NCBI GenBank assembly: GCA_020249265.1
Contig: JADCGA010000001.1
Coordinates: forward strand, 310,001-374,000
Origin: Roseomonas sp.
GTDB taxonomy: Bacteria > Pseudomonadota > Alphaproteobacteria > Acetobacterales > Acetobacteraceae
DNA length: 64,000 nucleotides
Direction of reading: 5' to 3'
Shown here: positions 1 to 9,202 of the stretch, piece by piece
Layout of the letters: every line of letters begins with the position of its first letter
Position numbering within the stretch: the stretch's first letter is position 1
Position numbers and translations under genes: made by a program
Notes under the pieces: model-generated
Databases searched by the model: none
The model's input: the letters and a program-made list of their open reading frames with translations, nothing else
What the model was told of the DNA's origin: nothing

Positions 1-2
1 CC

Positions 3-299
3 CAAACGGCCGAGGATTTGCGGCGCACGCTTGATTTGAATGAACAAGCCCTGCCGCCCGAAATGGTGCCGCAAATCATGCCGCGGGCGCGGGCCCATCA
101 TGCCGGCCAAATGCTCCGCAATGCCAAAGCCGCCCTGGATTTGGCGCTGATGCCAACGGCTGAACGCTACATTCGGGAAGCCTGCGCCATCTACCCTGAT
201 GCGGCCATCACGCCTGAATTCCTGGAATGCCTAAAGCACCCTTCATTGGCGAATTTGCGGCAGCAGTTCCGCGAAGTGGCCATGCGCTACGGGGCCTGA
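3..299 (+). CDS. Hypothetical protein, 5' end outside window
   Basis: The reading frame is open from the first complete codon at base 3, so this is the C-terminal part (98 codons visible) of a gene that begins left of the window. A TTG at 18 could in principle be a start but has no ribosome binding site visible. The peptide is mostly helical and Ala/Leu-rich, with a TPR-like stretch around AERYIREACAIYPDAA, but one such stretch is not enough to name a repeat family. I do not recognise the family. Its stop overlaps by 13 bases the stop end of the NRDE gene on the opposite strand. Confidence 0.5.
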   Translation, partial: QTAEDLRRTLDLNEQALPPEMVPQIMPRARAHHAGQMLRNAKAALDLALMPTAERYIREACAIYPDAAITPEFLECLKHPSLANLRQQFREVAMRYGA

Positions 300-1045
300 A
301 GACGCGCGGCCCCTGCCCACCGAACCCCCTCAAACACCCCCTCCCCCGGCGGGGCGGGGCAGAAACGCCATAGCCTTTCCCCTGTCGCGCCAAAGCCCAA
401 AAGACTGGACGAGATCGTGCCATAGCCCGCCAGCAGCGGCACTTTGAGTGTCGCGGCCAAATCCCCCTCATGGCTGTCATCGGCGAGGCGTTCTTCCCAA
501 GCGCGCCAATCACCCCGCGCGGGCTCGGGCGCGGCGGCTTCGCGAAAGCGCGGCAAATGGCGGCGCGTGCGGGGGTGGCTTTCATCATTGGGGGGATGGG
601 ATGTCACCATGGAAAGCCCAGGCGCCATCACCATGGCTTGGGGGCGCCCTTCCCCAAGCGCTTCAATGTAGAACGCCATGCGCTGATCCACGACCACCAC
701 GTTGAAGGGGCGCCAGGCGCCGGCATCAAGGCGGGTAATGGCCTCCATCGCCGCTTCGGCTGTCTCGGCATTCGCGGCCATCAGGGGTAATTCGCCGCGG
801 CTTCGTTTGCCGGGCGCGGGGCCAAGGCTGCCGGGGCGGTTTAAGGCTGCCGCCAGCACGCCCTTGGGGCCAAGCGCCATCCAGCTTCCACCGGCGCTTC
901 GGTCTCGGCCGCCGATCACGCCAGGATAATCAGGCCACCAGGCCGCCGGCGCATCCCAGGCGCGATCCGCCCTTTCGTCCCGATTGGCGGCCACCAGAAT
1001 CGGCCATTCGTGATCGGGCCGATTGAGCAGAATGAGCGTGCACAT
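287..1045 (-). CDS. NRDE (TANGO2) family protein
   Basis: A 252-residue protein beginning with Met-Cys and carrying the family-defining Asn-Arg-Asp-Glu at residues 21-24. Further conserved pieces are GGRDRSAGGSW near 46-56 and an Asn-Arg-Pro-Gly soon after. NRDE proteins have an Ntn-hydrolase-like layout in which Cys2 would be the nucleophile after Met removal. The eukaryotic homologue TANGO2 is linked to heme and lipid homeostasis, but the bacterial role is not settled. Full length for the family, no signal peptide, so cytoplasmic. No strong ribosome binding site precedes the ATG; the Met-Cys N-terminus decides the start. It stands alone, with the exported Pro/Tyr-rich gene 45 bases upstream on the same strand. 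Confidence 0.85.
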   Translation of the reverse strand: MCTLILLNRPDHEWPILVAANRDERADRAWDAPAAWWPDYPGVIGGRDRSAGGSWMALGPKGVLAAALNRPGSLGPAPGKRSRGELPLMAANAETAEAAMEAITRLDAGAWRPFNVVVVDQRMAFYIEALGEGRPQAMVMAPGLSMVTSHPPNDESHPRTRRHLPRFREAAAPEPARGDWRAWEERLADDSHEGDLAATLKVPLLAGYGTISSSLLGFGATGERLWRFCPAPPGEGVFEGVRWAGAARLQAP

Positions 1046-1090
1046 AAGGCGCTTAATTGCGCCGCGCGGCAGGCGCGCGCAAGCCGCGCT

Positions 1091-1426
1091 TCAGAACCGG
1101 AAATTGAGCGAAACGCCGGGCCGCCCGTAATAGCCGTAACGAGGATAGGGCGTCGGCACATGATAAGAGGGCGGCGGCGCGTAGTAATAGGCCGGAGGCG
1201 GTGCGTAATAAACCGGCGGAAGCGCGAAATAGACGGGAGGCGGCGCATAGCGCACCGGGGGCTGGATAATCACCACCTCCCCATGGCCGCGAGGAGTGTG
1301 GTGCGGCCTGGGGTGATAGCCATAACCATAGCCATATTGCGGATGCGCGATTACCGGCGCGGCGGGTAGCGCTAACCCAACCAAGCCCAAGGCCAGAACA
1401 GCAAAAGGACGGAGCTTCAAGGTCAT
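1091..1426 (-). CDS. Exported Pro/Tyr-rich repeat protein
   Basis: The ATG at 1426 is preceded by AAGGGAG at good spacing and is preferred to an ATG 14 codons upstream. The 111-residue product has a Sec-type signal peptide (basic MTLKLRP, hydrophobic ALGLVGLALPAAP, cleavage near VIAHP). The mature part is of low complexity: a Gly-Tyr stretch, a His/Pro-rich segment, then several imperfect repeats of Pro-Pro-x-Tyr-Tyr-Ala type (APPPVYF, LPPVYYA, PPPAYYYA), ending in VSLNFRF. A C-terminal Phe after a short beta-like strand resembles the end of outer membrane proteins. This suggests a periplasmic or envelope-attached protein. No enzymatic domain is visible and I do not assign a function. Confidence 0.7.
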   Translation of the reverse strand: MTLKLRPFAVLALGLVGLALPAAPVIAHPQYGYGYGYHPRPHHTPRGHGEVVIIQPPVRYAPPPVYFALPPVYYAPPPAYYYAPPPSYHVPTPYPRYGYYGRPGVSLNFRF

Positions 1427-1486
1427 GGCGACAACTCCCTTAACGCTGCGATAATGCTCCCGCCACACGGCAGAAAAAAGGCATGC

Positions 1487-2251
1487 TCACAGGTCCAGCA
1501 TCATCGGTTCCAGCGCATCGCCAAGCGCGATCTGCCCGCCTTCCAACACCTCGGCATAAACCCCCAAATCCGCATGGCCGAAATGCCGGCGCAAATCGCG
1601 CGGCGGGTCGGCGTCGCGCAACGCGGTTTCCGGGTTCACCTCGGTCGCGGCGCAGCGCACGATGCGCTTCACCACCTTCAGCCGCACCTGGCCGATCTGG
1701 ATTTCCTGGCCGAGCCAATCAAACTCCGCCCAGGGCCGCCCGCCGGAGAAATAGAAATTCGCGCGAAAGCGCAGCGGGTCCAAAGCCATGCCGGCCTCGG
1801 CTTCCAAAGCATGCAGGCTGGCAAGGCCGATAATGGACACCACCTTCATCGCCACATCGGAAAAGCGATGGCCGGGGGCTTCAATGAAGCGGGGTTCGCC
1901 ACGTGCTTCCGGGCCGAGGAAGGCAGTCAGATAGGCGGCGATGGCGGCCTTGCCTGCCTCGGTCCGGGTATCGCCAAGAAAGGGCGCGGCGCCGGGGGCG
2001 CGGATGGCCAAGCTGCCATCATGCGGGTCAAAGGCCGTATGCAGCAGGGCAAGCCGTTCATTGGCCATCAGGCAGCCGAAATTGCGTTTGGAAAGCCAGC
2101 GCGGTGCCGCCACATCAAAGGGCGCATCGCCTTGGGCGAGCGCAAAGCGCCGGTCATGCGGCAGCATCTCACCGGGGGTCAGCGCCACGGCTTCCATCGC
2201 CTCGGCTGACAGGCCCTTTACCGGGTAGCGGTAGATCTTTTCGATACGCAT
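1487..2251 (-). CDS. MOSC domain protein (N-terminal beta-barrel plus MOSC)
   Basis: A 254-residue protein with the MOSC N-terminal beta-barrel (IYRYPVKGLSAE at 6-17) followed by a MOSC domain. The conserved cysteine that handles sulfur or the molybdenum cofactor is Cys200 in VKRIVRCAATEVNPE. This layout is that of the YcbX/mARC group, which binds sulfurated or dithiolene molybdenum cofactor and reduces N-hydroxylated compounds with a partner reductase. YcbX itself carries a C-terminal ferredoxin domain that is missing here, so electrons would have to come from a separate protein. GGGGGAG just upstream supports the ATG at 2251. It is divergent from clpB across a 111-base intergenic region. 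Confidence 0.85.
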   Translation of the reverse strand: MRIEKIYRYPVKGLSAEAMEAVALTPGEMLPHDRRFALAQGDAPFDVAAPRWLSKRNFGCLMANERLALLHTAFDPHDGSLAIRAPGAAPFLGDTRTEAGKAAIAAYLTAFLGPEARGEPRFIEAPGHRFSDVAMKVVSIIGLASLHALEAEAGMALDPLRFRANFYFSGGRPWAEFDWLGQEIQIGQVRLKVVKRIVRCAATEVNPETALRDADPPRDLRRHFGHADLGVYAEVLEGGQIALGDALEPMMLDL

Positions 2252-2261
2252 CGGGCTCCCC

Positions 2262-2293
2262 CTTGAAGCAGATCAAGGTCAGATACCACATAT
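2262..2293 (+). promoter_or_regulatory. Possible RpoH (sigma-32) promoter of clpB
   Basis: CTTGAA at 2262-2267 and CCACATAT at 2286-2293 are 18 bases apart. This resembles the alphaproteobacterial heat-shock pattern of a CTTGA box and a CYTATNT-like -10 box, 17-18 bases apart. It lies about 70 bases before the clpB start, and clpB is a classical RpoH target. The match was made by eye and the -10 box is imperfect. Confidence 0.45.
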
Positions 2294-2362
2294 CAAGCAT
2301 TATGGTGTCATTCGTTGCCCATTCGGGGGCGAGGGGCATCGTCCGCTCAGGAGAGGGACCAC

Positions 2363-4966
2363 ATGGACATCGAAAAATTTACCGACCGCGCCCGCGGTTT
2401 TCTGCAAGCGGCGCAAACCATTGCCATTCGCGAATTCCACCAGCAGGTGACGCCCACGCATTTGCTAAAGGCGCTGCTGGATGACCCGGAAGGCGCTGCC
2501 AGCGGCCTGATCCGCGCCGCCGGGGGAGACCCGGTTCGCGCCAAGACCGCGGTGGAAAACTTCATGGCGCGCCTGCCGAAAGTGACCGGCGGCGGCGCTT
2601 CCGCGCAACCCAGCTTCACCGCCGATATCGTGCGCATCCTGGGCAATGCCCAGGAACAGGCAAATCGCGCCGGCGATGCCTTTGTGGCGCAGGACCGCGT
2701 GCTGGTGGCCTTGGCCGGCAGTGAGGGCGATGCGGGCCGTGCTTTGCGCCTGGGAGGTGCGGAGCCTGACAAGCTGGAAAAGGCCATTGCGCAAATCCGC
2801 AAGGGCCGCACGGTGAATAGCCAAAACGCCGAAGACAGCTTCGATGCGCTGAAGAAATACGCGCGCGACATCACCGAAGTGGCGCGCCAGGGCAAGCTTG
2901 ACCCGGTGATTGGCCGTGATGAGGAAATTCGTCGCGCCATTCAGGTGCTGGCCCGCCGCACCAAGAATAACCCGGTGCTGATTGGCGAACCGGGTGTCGG
3001 CAAAACCGCGATTGTCGAGGGGCTGGCGCTCCGCATCGTCAATGGTGATGTGCCGGAAGCGCTGAAGACCAAGCGCGTGATGGCGCTGGATCTGGGCGCC
3101 ATGATCGCGGGCGCGAAATACCGCGGCGAATTCGAAGAACGCCTGAAAGCCGTGCTTGCGGAAACCACGCAGGCGGAAGGCGAAATCATCCTGTTCATTG
3201 ATGAAATGCACACGCTGGTGGGCGCGGGCAAGGCGGATGGCGCCATGGATGCGTCCAACCTGCTGAAGCCCGCCTTAGCGCGCGGGGAATTGCATTGCAT
3301 CGGCGCGACCACGCTTGATGAATATCGCAAGCATGTGGAAAAGGATGCAGCGCTGGCGCGGCGTTTCCAGCCCGTATTCGTGGGCGAGCCGAGCGTGGCA
3401 GATACGATTTCAATCCTGCGCGGCATCAAGGAGAAATACGAACTCCATCACGGCGTGCGCATTGCCGATGGCGCGCTGGTGGCGGCGGCGACACTTTCCA
3501 ACCGCTACATCACGGATCGCTTCTTGCCCGATAAGGCGATTGACCTGGTTGATGAGGCTTCATCGCGGCTTCGCATGCAGGTGGATAGCAAGCCTGAGGA
3601 ATTGGACGCGATTGACCGTGACCTCATGCGCCTCAAGATCGAGCGCGAAGCGCTGAAAAAAGAAGATGACGCGGCATCGCGTGATCGGCTGCTGAAGCTT
3701 GAGAAGGAATTGGCGGAGCTTGAGGAAAGCTCCTCAGCTATGACCACGCGCTGGGAAGCGGAAAAGGGCGAGGTGGTTGAAAGCCAGAAGCTCAAGGAAG
3801 AATTGGACAAGGCGCGGACCGAGGTTGAATTGGCCCAACGTCGCGGTGATCTGACCAAGGCTTCTGAACTGCTCTATGGCGTGATCCCGGGCATTGAAAA
3901 AAAACTGGCTGATGCCGGCAATGGCGATACCAAGCTGGTGAATGAAGCCGTGACGGAAGAAGGCATAGCCGCCGTGGTCAGCCGCTGGACCGGCATTCCG
4001 GTTGAGAAAATGCTGGAAGGCGAAAGGGCCAAGCTGCTGCGGATGGAAGACCAGCTCCGCAAGCGCGTGGTGGGTCAGGAAGAAGCTTTGGAAGCGGTTT
4101 CCAAAGCCGTGCGCCGTGCGCGCGCCGGCTTGCAGGACCCTAATCGCCCGATTGGCAGCTTCCTGTTCCTGGGTCCGACCGGTGTTGGCAAGACGGAGCT
4201 GGTGAAGTCACTCGCTTCCTTCCTGTTCGATGATGATCGCGCCATGACGCGGATCGATATGTCGGAATACATGGAGAAGCACGCGGTATCGCGGCTGATT
4301 GGCGCGCCGCCTGGCTATGTTGGCTATGAGGAAGGGGGCGCGCTGACGGAAGCCGTGCGGCGGCGGCCTTATCAGGTGATCCTGTTCGATGAGGTCGAAA
4401 AGGCGCATGATGATGTTTTCAATGTGCTGTTGCAGGTGCTGGATGATGGGCGGCTGACCGATGGCCAAGGGCGGACGGTTGATTTCCGCAACACCATCAT
4501 TGTGCTGACCAGCAATCTCGGTGCCCATGCCATCGCGGAATTGCCGGAAAGCGCCGATATTGAAGCGGCGCGACCGGCGGTGATGCGTTCCGTGCGTGAA
4601 CGCTTCCGCCCGGAATTCCTGAACCGGTTGGATGAGGTTGTGCTGTTCCGGCGCCTCGCGCGCGGGGATATGGCGACGATCGTTGACATCCAATTGCTGG
4701 GTCTCCGGCGGCTGTTGGAAGATCGCAAGATCACCATCACGCTGGATGAAGCGGCGCGGGAATGGCTCGCGGAAGCGGGCTATGATCCGGTTTATGGCGC
4801 GCGGCCCTTGAAGCGCGTCATTCAGCGGAACCTTCAGGATAAGCTGGCCGGCTTGCTTCTGGAAGGCAGCGTGAAGGATGGCGAAAGCCTGACGGTAACG
4901 GCCAGCCCCGATGGGCTGGAAGTACGCCACGCCTCAGCGGAAGACGCGCCGGCTGAGGCGGCCTGA
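2363..4966 (+). CDS. clpB: ATP-dependent disaggregase ClpB
   Basis: An 867-residue Hsp100 chaperone that works with DnaK/DnaJ/GrpE to pull proteins out of aggregates. In order: Clp N-terminal double repeat (about 1-145), first AAA+ domain with Walker A GEPGVGKT near 207-214 and Walker B ILFIDE, a long coiled-coil M domain (about 400-530, rich in Glu/Lys/Arg), a second AAA+ domain with GPTGVGKT near 604-611 and [11 protein letters not shown], and the C-terminal D2-small domain. Length is typical. The M domain separates it from ClpA and ClpC. An in-frame ATG lies 16 codons upstream, but AGGAGAGGG sits just before 2363 and [17 protein letters not shown] is the usual N-terminus. Confidence 0.98.
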   Translation: MDIEKFTDRARGFLQAAQTIAIREFHQQVTPTHLLKALLDDPEGAASGLIRAAGGDPVRAKTAVENFMARLPKVTGGGASAQPSFTADIVRILGNAQEQANRAGDAFVAQDRVLVALAGSEGDAGRALRLGGAEPDKLEKAIAQIRKGRTVNSQNAEDSFDALKKYARDITEVARQGKLDPVIGRDEEIRRAIQVLARRTKNNPVLIGEPGVGKTAIVEGLALRIVNGDVPEALKTKRVMALDLGAMIAGAKYRGEFEERLKAVLAETTQAEGEIILFIDEMHTLVGAGKADGAMDASNLLKPALARGELHCIGATTLDEYRKHVEKDAALARRFQPVFVGEPSVADTISILRGIKEKYELHHGVRIADGALVAAATLSNRYITDRFLPDKAIDLVDEASSRLRMQVDSKPEELDAIDRDLMRLKIEREALKKEDDAASRDRLLKLEKELAELEESSSAMTTRWEAEKGEVVESQKLKEELDKARTEVELAQRRGDLTKASELLYGVIPGIEKKLADAGNGDTKLVNEAVTEEGIAAVVSRWTGIPVEKMLEGERAKLLRMEDQLRKRVVGQEEALEAVSKAVRRARAGLQDPNRPIGSFLFLGPTGVGKTELVKSLASFLFDDDRAMTRIDMSEYMEKHAVSRLIGAPPGYVGYEEGGALTEAVRRRPYQVILFDEVEKAHDDVFNVLLQVLDDGRLTDGQGRTVDFRNTIIVLTSNLGAHAIAELPESADIEAARPAVMRSVRERFRPEFLNRLDEVVLFRRLARGDMATIVDIQLLGLRRLLEDRKITITLDEAAREWLAEAGYDPVYGARPLKRVIQRNLQDKLAGLLLEGSVKDGESLTVTASPDGLEVRHASAEDAPAEAA

Positions 4967-5026
4967 CCGGGCTTGATCACGCGCCGCATTCGGGCAAGCT
5001 TCCGCAGTTCAACGGAGGCAAAACGG

Positions 5027-6133
5027 ATGCGGCGCAGGATTTTTCTAGGAACCGGGGCGGCGATGCTGGCGGGCGTGGCTTCTGCCCAGCATCACGGGCA
5101 TCACGGGGCGAATATCCCCGCCGATCAAATGTCCGCCTTGCGCGGACCCAATCCGCAGGCGCTGACGCCTGAGCAATTGGCGCAGCGTGTGGTGACCAGC
5201 CCCGCGCCAGCCGGTGTGCCGGGGCGCTGGGTGTCGCGTGCGCCGCTGCCGCTACCGCGCAGTGAAATGGCCTGGGCTACGGCTTGGGCCGGCAAGCTGC
5301 ATGTGATTGGCGGCTATGCGCAGGGCCAGGTGGATAAGCCCTATCACCATGTCTATGACCCCGCGGTGGATCGCTGGCAGGAAGCGGCACCTTTGCCGCG
5401 CGGCGCCAATCATGTCGGCGTTGTCGCGGATGCCGGACGCATCTATGCGCTGGGCGGTTTTACCGAACAGAACCGCGCATCAGACACCAAGGCCTTTGTT
5501 TATGATGTCGCCGCCGATCGTTGGTCCGCCATTGCGCCCATGCCGCGGCCTCGTGGTGCCGGGGCGGTGGCTGCTGTGGGCGGCAAGATTTACCATATCG
5601 GTGGCGCAACAGACCCCGCCCCCGAACGCGCCAGCATTTCCTGGAATGAGGTCTATGATCCGCAGACGGATAAATGGACGCTGCTCCGCCCGCTGCCGGC
5701 GGGGCGTGATCATGCCGGCGTGGTGGTGTGGGAAGGGCGCATCCATGTCGCCGGCGGGCGCTTCAACACTTTTGAGAATAATACCGGCCTGCATCATGTT
5801 TATGATCCGGCCAGTGACACTTGGCGGATGCGCGCCCCCATCCCAACGCCGCGTTCCGGCCATGGCATGGCGGTGCTGCGCGGGCGCTTCTGGTGCATGG
5901 GGGGCGAGGAACGGCTTTATGACGCGCAAAACCGCCCGATTGATCGCGTGATTGGCACCGTGGAATCCTATGATCCCGCCACCGATAGCTGGCAGCACCA
6001 CGCGCCGATGCCGACGCCTCGGCATGGTTTGGGCGCGGCGTTGATTGGTGACACGATTTATGTTGCGGGTGGCGGGCCGATTGTGGGCGGCGGTATCCAA
6101 ACCGCCGTGCATGAAGCTTTCACGCCGGGGTAA
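5027..6133 (+). CDS. Exported kelch-repeat protein, probable Tat substrate
   Basis: GGAGG at 5014-5018 precedes the ATG at 5027, giving 368 residues. The N-terminus MRRRIFLGTGAAMLAGVASA has an RRxFL twin-arginine motif and a typical cleavage site, so Tat export to the periplasm is likely. The rest holds about six kelch blades, each with a Gly-Gly pair and spaced Tyr/Trp (VIGGYAQG...WQEAAPLP, ALGGFTE...WSAIAPMP, HIGGATD...WTLLRPLP, VAGGRFN...WRMRAPIP, WCMGGEE...WQHHAPMP, VAGGGPI), which should close into a beta-propeller. A His-rich segment (HHGHHG) follows the signal and could bind metal. Ligand and function are unknown. It begins 60 bases after clpB but is probably a separate unit. Confidence 0.85.
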   Translation: MRRRIFLGTGAAMLAGVASAQHHGHHGANIPADQMSALRGPNPQALTPEQLAQRVVTSPAPAGVPGRWVSRAPLPLPRSEMAWATAWAGKLHVIGGYAQGQVDKPYHHVYDPAVDRWQEAAPLPRGANHVGVVADAGRIYALGGFTEQNRASDTKAFVYDVAADRWSAIAPMPRPRGAGAVAAVGGKIYHIGGATDPAPERASISWNEVYDPQTDKWTLLRPLPAGRDHAGVVVWEGRIHVAGGRFNTFENNTGLHHVYDPASDTWRMRAPIPTPRSGHGMAVLRGRFWCMGGEERLYDAQNRPIDRVIGTVESYDPATDSWQHHAPMPTPRHGLGAALIGDTIYVAGGGPIVGGGIQTAVHEAFTPG

Positions 6134-6141
6134 CTCACCTC

Positions 6142-7461
6142 TCAAAACCCCGCGAATTTCAGCACCAACCCCGCAAGCGCGGTGAAGCCAAGGCTGCGCG
6201 CCAAGCCTTGCTTCATCGGGAACAACAGCACGGCGGCAAAAATTGCGAGCGCCAGCGCGGCGGGATCAAGGCTTGCCGCCACCGGCAGATCAAGTCGGAT
6301 CGACCCGAAGCTGCTGACCTGAACATCGCGGAATATCACGCGCAGCCCAAACCAGAGCGCGAGGTTGGCAATCACGCCAACCACCGCCGCCGTCACCGCG
6401 CCCAAGGCACCTTTCAAGCGCGGCGCGGCGTGGAGTTTTTCAACGAAAGGCGCGCCCAGGAAAATCCAGGCAAAACACGGCGCGAAAGTCACCCACAGCG
6501 TCAGCGAACTGCCCGCCACGCCGCCCCATACGCCATCAGCGCGATAACCCGCGAGGAAGCCCACAAATTGCAGCACCAAAATCAGCGGCCCTGGCGTGGT
6601 CTCCGCAAGCCCTAACCCTGCCAGCATTTCAGGCGCTGAGAGCCATTGGTAATGTTCCACCGCTTCCTGCGCGGCATAGGCCAGCACCGCATAGGCGCCA
6701 CCAAAGGTCACCACCGCAAGCTTGGAGAAAAACCAGGCGATATCGCCATAAACGCCCGATCCCAGCAGCAGCACGACAGGCCAAAGCCACAGCGCGAGCG
6801 CAATCAGCCCTGCGCGACGCGCTGCACCCGCCATGCGTGGTATGCGTTCCGGATCGGCGGCAATGGCGGCATCCAACAGCGCGGGTGGGCCATCCTTCGC
6901 CGCGCCATGGCCTCCGCCACTGAAGGCACTAGGCAGCGCAAAACCAATCGCGAGCGCACCTAGCACCACGAGCGGAAAAGGTACATTGAACAGCGCAAGT
7001 GCTGCGAATGCTGCGATGGCCAGCGCGACGGGCACCGGCCCCTTGAGTGCGCGCTTCGCCACCTTGATCAGCGCTTCCACCACCAGCACCAGCACCGCGC
7101 ATTTCAAGCCAAAGAAAAGCGCCGCCACAATCGGCACATCGCCGAGTGTGGCGTAGATGATGGAAAGCGCCAGCATCACCACCGCACCGGGCAGAATGAA
7201 CAATAACCCTGCCACCAAGCCGCCGCGCACGCCATGCATCAGCCAGCCGAGATAGGTCGCCAGTTGCTGCGCCTCTGGCCCCGGCAGCAGCATGCAGAAA
7301 TTCAGCGCATGGAGAAAACGCGCATCGGATACCCAATGGCGCTGTTCCACCACTTCGCGATGCATCACCGCAATCTGCGCCGCCGGCCCACCGAAAGACA
7401 ACAAACCGACGCGCAGCCACACGCGCAAAGCCTCGGCAAGGCTTGGAAAATTCTGTGTCAT
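6142..7461 (-). CDS. chrA: ChrA-type (CHR family) permease, two-domain
   Basis: A 439-residue membrane protein made of two homologous CHR domains. The first begins VGLLSFGGPAAQIAVMHREV, with LLPGPEAQQLATYLGW. The second has VTFGGAYAVLAYAAQEAV with TTPGPLILVLQFVGF. This is the long-chain form of the chromate/sulfate antiporter family, about 10-12 membrane segments. ChrA exports chromate, but many long CHR proteins have no proven chromate role, so the substrate is a family-level guess. Its ATG lies four bases after the stop of the flavoprotein gene, so it is the last gene of the succinate dehydrogenase-fumarase operon. That context could point to an oxyanion or dicarboxylate. Confidence 0.9.
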   Translation of the reverse strand: MTQNFPSLAEALRVWLRVGLLSFGGPAAQIAVMHREVVEQRHWVSDARFLHALNFCMLLPGPEAQQLATYLGWLMHGVRGGLVAGLLFILPGAVVMLALSIIYATLGDVPIVAALFFGLKCAVLVLVVEALIKVAKRALKGPVPVALAIAAFAALALFNVPFPLVVLGALAIGFALPSAFSGGGHGAAKDGPPALLDAAIAADPERIPRMAGAARRAGLIALALWLWPVVLLLGSGVYGDIAWFFSKLAVVTFGGAYAVLAYAAQEAVEHYQWLSAPEMLAGLGLAETTPGPLILVLQFVGFLAGYRADGVWGGVAGSSLTLWVTFAPCFAWIFLGAPFVEKLHAAPRLKGALGAVTAAVVGVIANLALWFGLRVIFRDVQVSSFGSIRLDLPVAASLDPAALALAIFAAVLLFPMKQGLARSLGFTALAGLVLKFAGF

Positions 7462-7465
7462 TGCG

Positions 7466-9202
7466 CTACTCCGCCGCCGCTTGCAGCAGGGTTTCGCCTG
7501 GCTTCAGGCGAGAGAAGGCCACCTTCTGCCATTCCAAAACCATGCGTTCATCTTCCAGTCGCACAGATGTTGCCGAAAGCCCCGCAACCTCGTCATTCGT
7601 TTGCGGGAAATCCTCTCGCCAATGCGCACCGCGCGATTCCTCCCGCGCCAGTGATGCCACCACAATCGTGCGGCTCACCAGCAAAAGCGATTTCAGATTG
7701 AGCCAATCATGCCAGGTCATGTTGAAAGCGCGGTTGGCGCCATCAACGCCGGAGCGGTCCAATTCGGCCTCAAGCGCATCCAAACCACTTGTGGCTTCAG
7801 CAAGCCCTGCCGCGTCACGCAGAATGCCGGCCTTGTCCCACATCATTTCCTGCAAAGCATCGCGAAGTGGCGAGAGGTTGCGCACGGGCCGCGCGAAGGG
7901 CGCCTCCAGCGCAGCGATGGCGGCATCAAGCGCGGTTGCGTCCGGTGCTACCAAGGCGCCTTCGCGCGGCACCCAGGCAGCCATGGTATCGCCGGCAATG
8001 CCGCCAAAAACTGTGGAATTAGCCACACCATTCCCGCCGAGGCGATTGGCGCCATGCACGCCGCCCGTATCCTCGCCCGCCGCGAAAAGCCCCGGCAAGG
8101 CAGTGCTGCCATCCGGGCGGAACACCAGCCCGCCCATCATGTAATGCGCGGTGGGCACCACCGGCACGCGCCCCGCCGCCAAGTCAAAACCCATATCGGT
8201 GCAGCGTTCCACCATGCCCTTGAATTCGCGCCGCACGCGATCAGGACCCAGATGCCCCATTTCAATCCAAAGCCCGCCCGCATCATTCACATTGCCGGCG
8301 AGGATTTCGCGCTGCATGGAACGGCTGACGATGTCGCGCGTGGCACGTTCGGCGCGCTTGTCGTATTTCGCCATGAAGCGCTTGCCATCTCCGCCCAGCA
8401 AATACCCGCCCGCGCCGCGCAGCCCTTCTTCAATGATCGTGCCCGTCATACGCGTGCCCGGCCCGGCCAGAACGCCGGTCGGGTGGAATTGCACCATTTC
8501 CATATCGCGCAGCGTCAAGCCCGCGCGCAACGCCATCGCCATCCCATCGCAGGATTTATCGCCCGAAGGTGTGTGGTATTTATACATGGTGGGCCCGCCG
8601 CCGGTGCCGAGCATCACGGCCTTGGCCTGCACAAAAACCAAACCGCCGCTGCGCATATCAATCAGCAACACGCCCGAAAGCCGCGCGCCATCCGCGCTTG
8701 GGATCAGCGCCACCGCGCGATGTTCTTCCAGGCGCTGAATGCCGCGCGCCCAAACCTGTTCCGCCAGGCGATTGACAATCTCAATCCCCGTCAGATCGCC
8801 CTTATGCACGGTGCGATCAAACGTCTGCCCAGCAAAGGCTTTTTGGTGAATCGTGCCATCGGCATTGCGATCAAAAAAACAGCCCCAGCGATTTTCCAAT
8901 TCACGAATGCGCCGCTGCGCACCCACAACCAAGGTCCAGGCCAAATCCTGATCATTCAGCCATTTTCCGCCATCAAGCGTGTCCATGAAATGGCGTTCGG
9001 CGGAATCACCCTCGGCAATCGCGACATTATAGCCGCCCTGGACCATGCGCGTGCAGCCGCACTTCCCAAGCAGACCCTTCACCGCAATGGTCACCTCAAG
9101 CGCTGGATTGCCGGCCTTGGCATGCAGCGCGGCCAGCAAGCCCGCACCACCCGCGCCCAACACCAGAATATCTGTACTGCGCCGTGTGATCTGGGCTGGC
9201 AT
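7466..9202 (-). CDS. Succinate dehydrogenase/fumarate reductase-type flavoprotein subunit
   Basis: A 578-residue FAD protein with an N-terminal dinucleotide fold (LVLGAGGAGLLAALHAK near 14-30), the FRD/SDH substrate-loop signature MVQFHPTG, IIEEGLRGAGGYLL, and the C-terminal FAD block AAGEDTGGVHGANRLGGNG. It should oxidise succinate or reduce fumarate with the iron-sulfur and anchor subunits encoded upstream in the same operon. The ATG at 9202 overlaps the TGA of the fumarase beta gene, so translation is coupled. The usual sdh order keeps this gene beside the iron-sulfur gene. Here five genes separate them, which is unusual. L-aspartate oxidase is similar in fold but does not fit the neighbours. 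Confidence 0.85.
   Translation of the reverse strand: MPAQITRRSTDILVLGAGGAGLLAALHAKAGNPALEVTIAVKGLLGKCGCTRMVQGGYNVAIAEGDSAERHFMDTLDGGKWLNDQDLAWTLVVGAQRRIRELENRWGCFFDRNADGTIHQKAFAGQTFDRTVHKGDLTGIEIVNRLAEQVWARGIQRLEEHRAVALIPSADGARLSGVLLIDMRSGGLVFVQAKAVMLGTGGGPTMYKYHTPSGDKSCDGMAMALRAGLTLRDMEMVQFHPTGVLAGPGTRMTGTIIEEGLRGAGGYLLGGDGKRFMAKYDKRAERATRDIVSRSMQREILAGNVNDAGGLWIEMGHLGPDRVRREFKGMVERCTDMGFDLAAGRVPVVPTAHYMMGGLVFRPDGSTALPGLFAAGEDTGGVHGANRLGGNGVANSTVFGGIAGDTMAAWVPREGALVAPDATALDAAIAALEAPFARPVRNLSPLRDALQEMMWDKAGILRDAAGLAEATSGLDALEAELDRSGVDGANRAFNMTWHDWLNLKSLLLVSRTIVVASLAREESRGAHWREDFPQTNDEVAGLSATSVRLEDERMVLEWQKVAFSRLKPGETLLQAAAE

Noticed and set aside
208-588. Several open frames on both strands inside the NRDE gene
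   Set aside because: High GC content gives long shadow frames; only the frame with the NRDE motif has family features.
6142-7461. ChrA gene as sign of a chromate-resistance island
   Set aside because: No chrB, no mobile genes and no base-composition break; it is coupled to metabolic genes.
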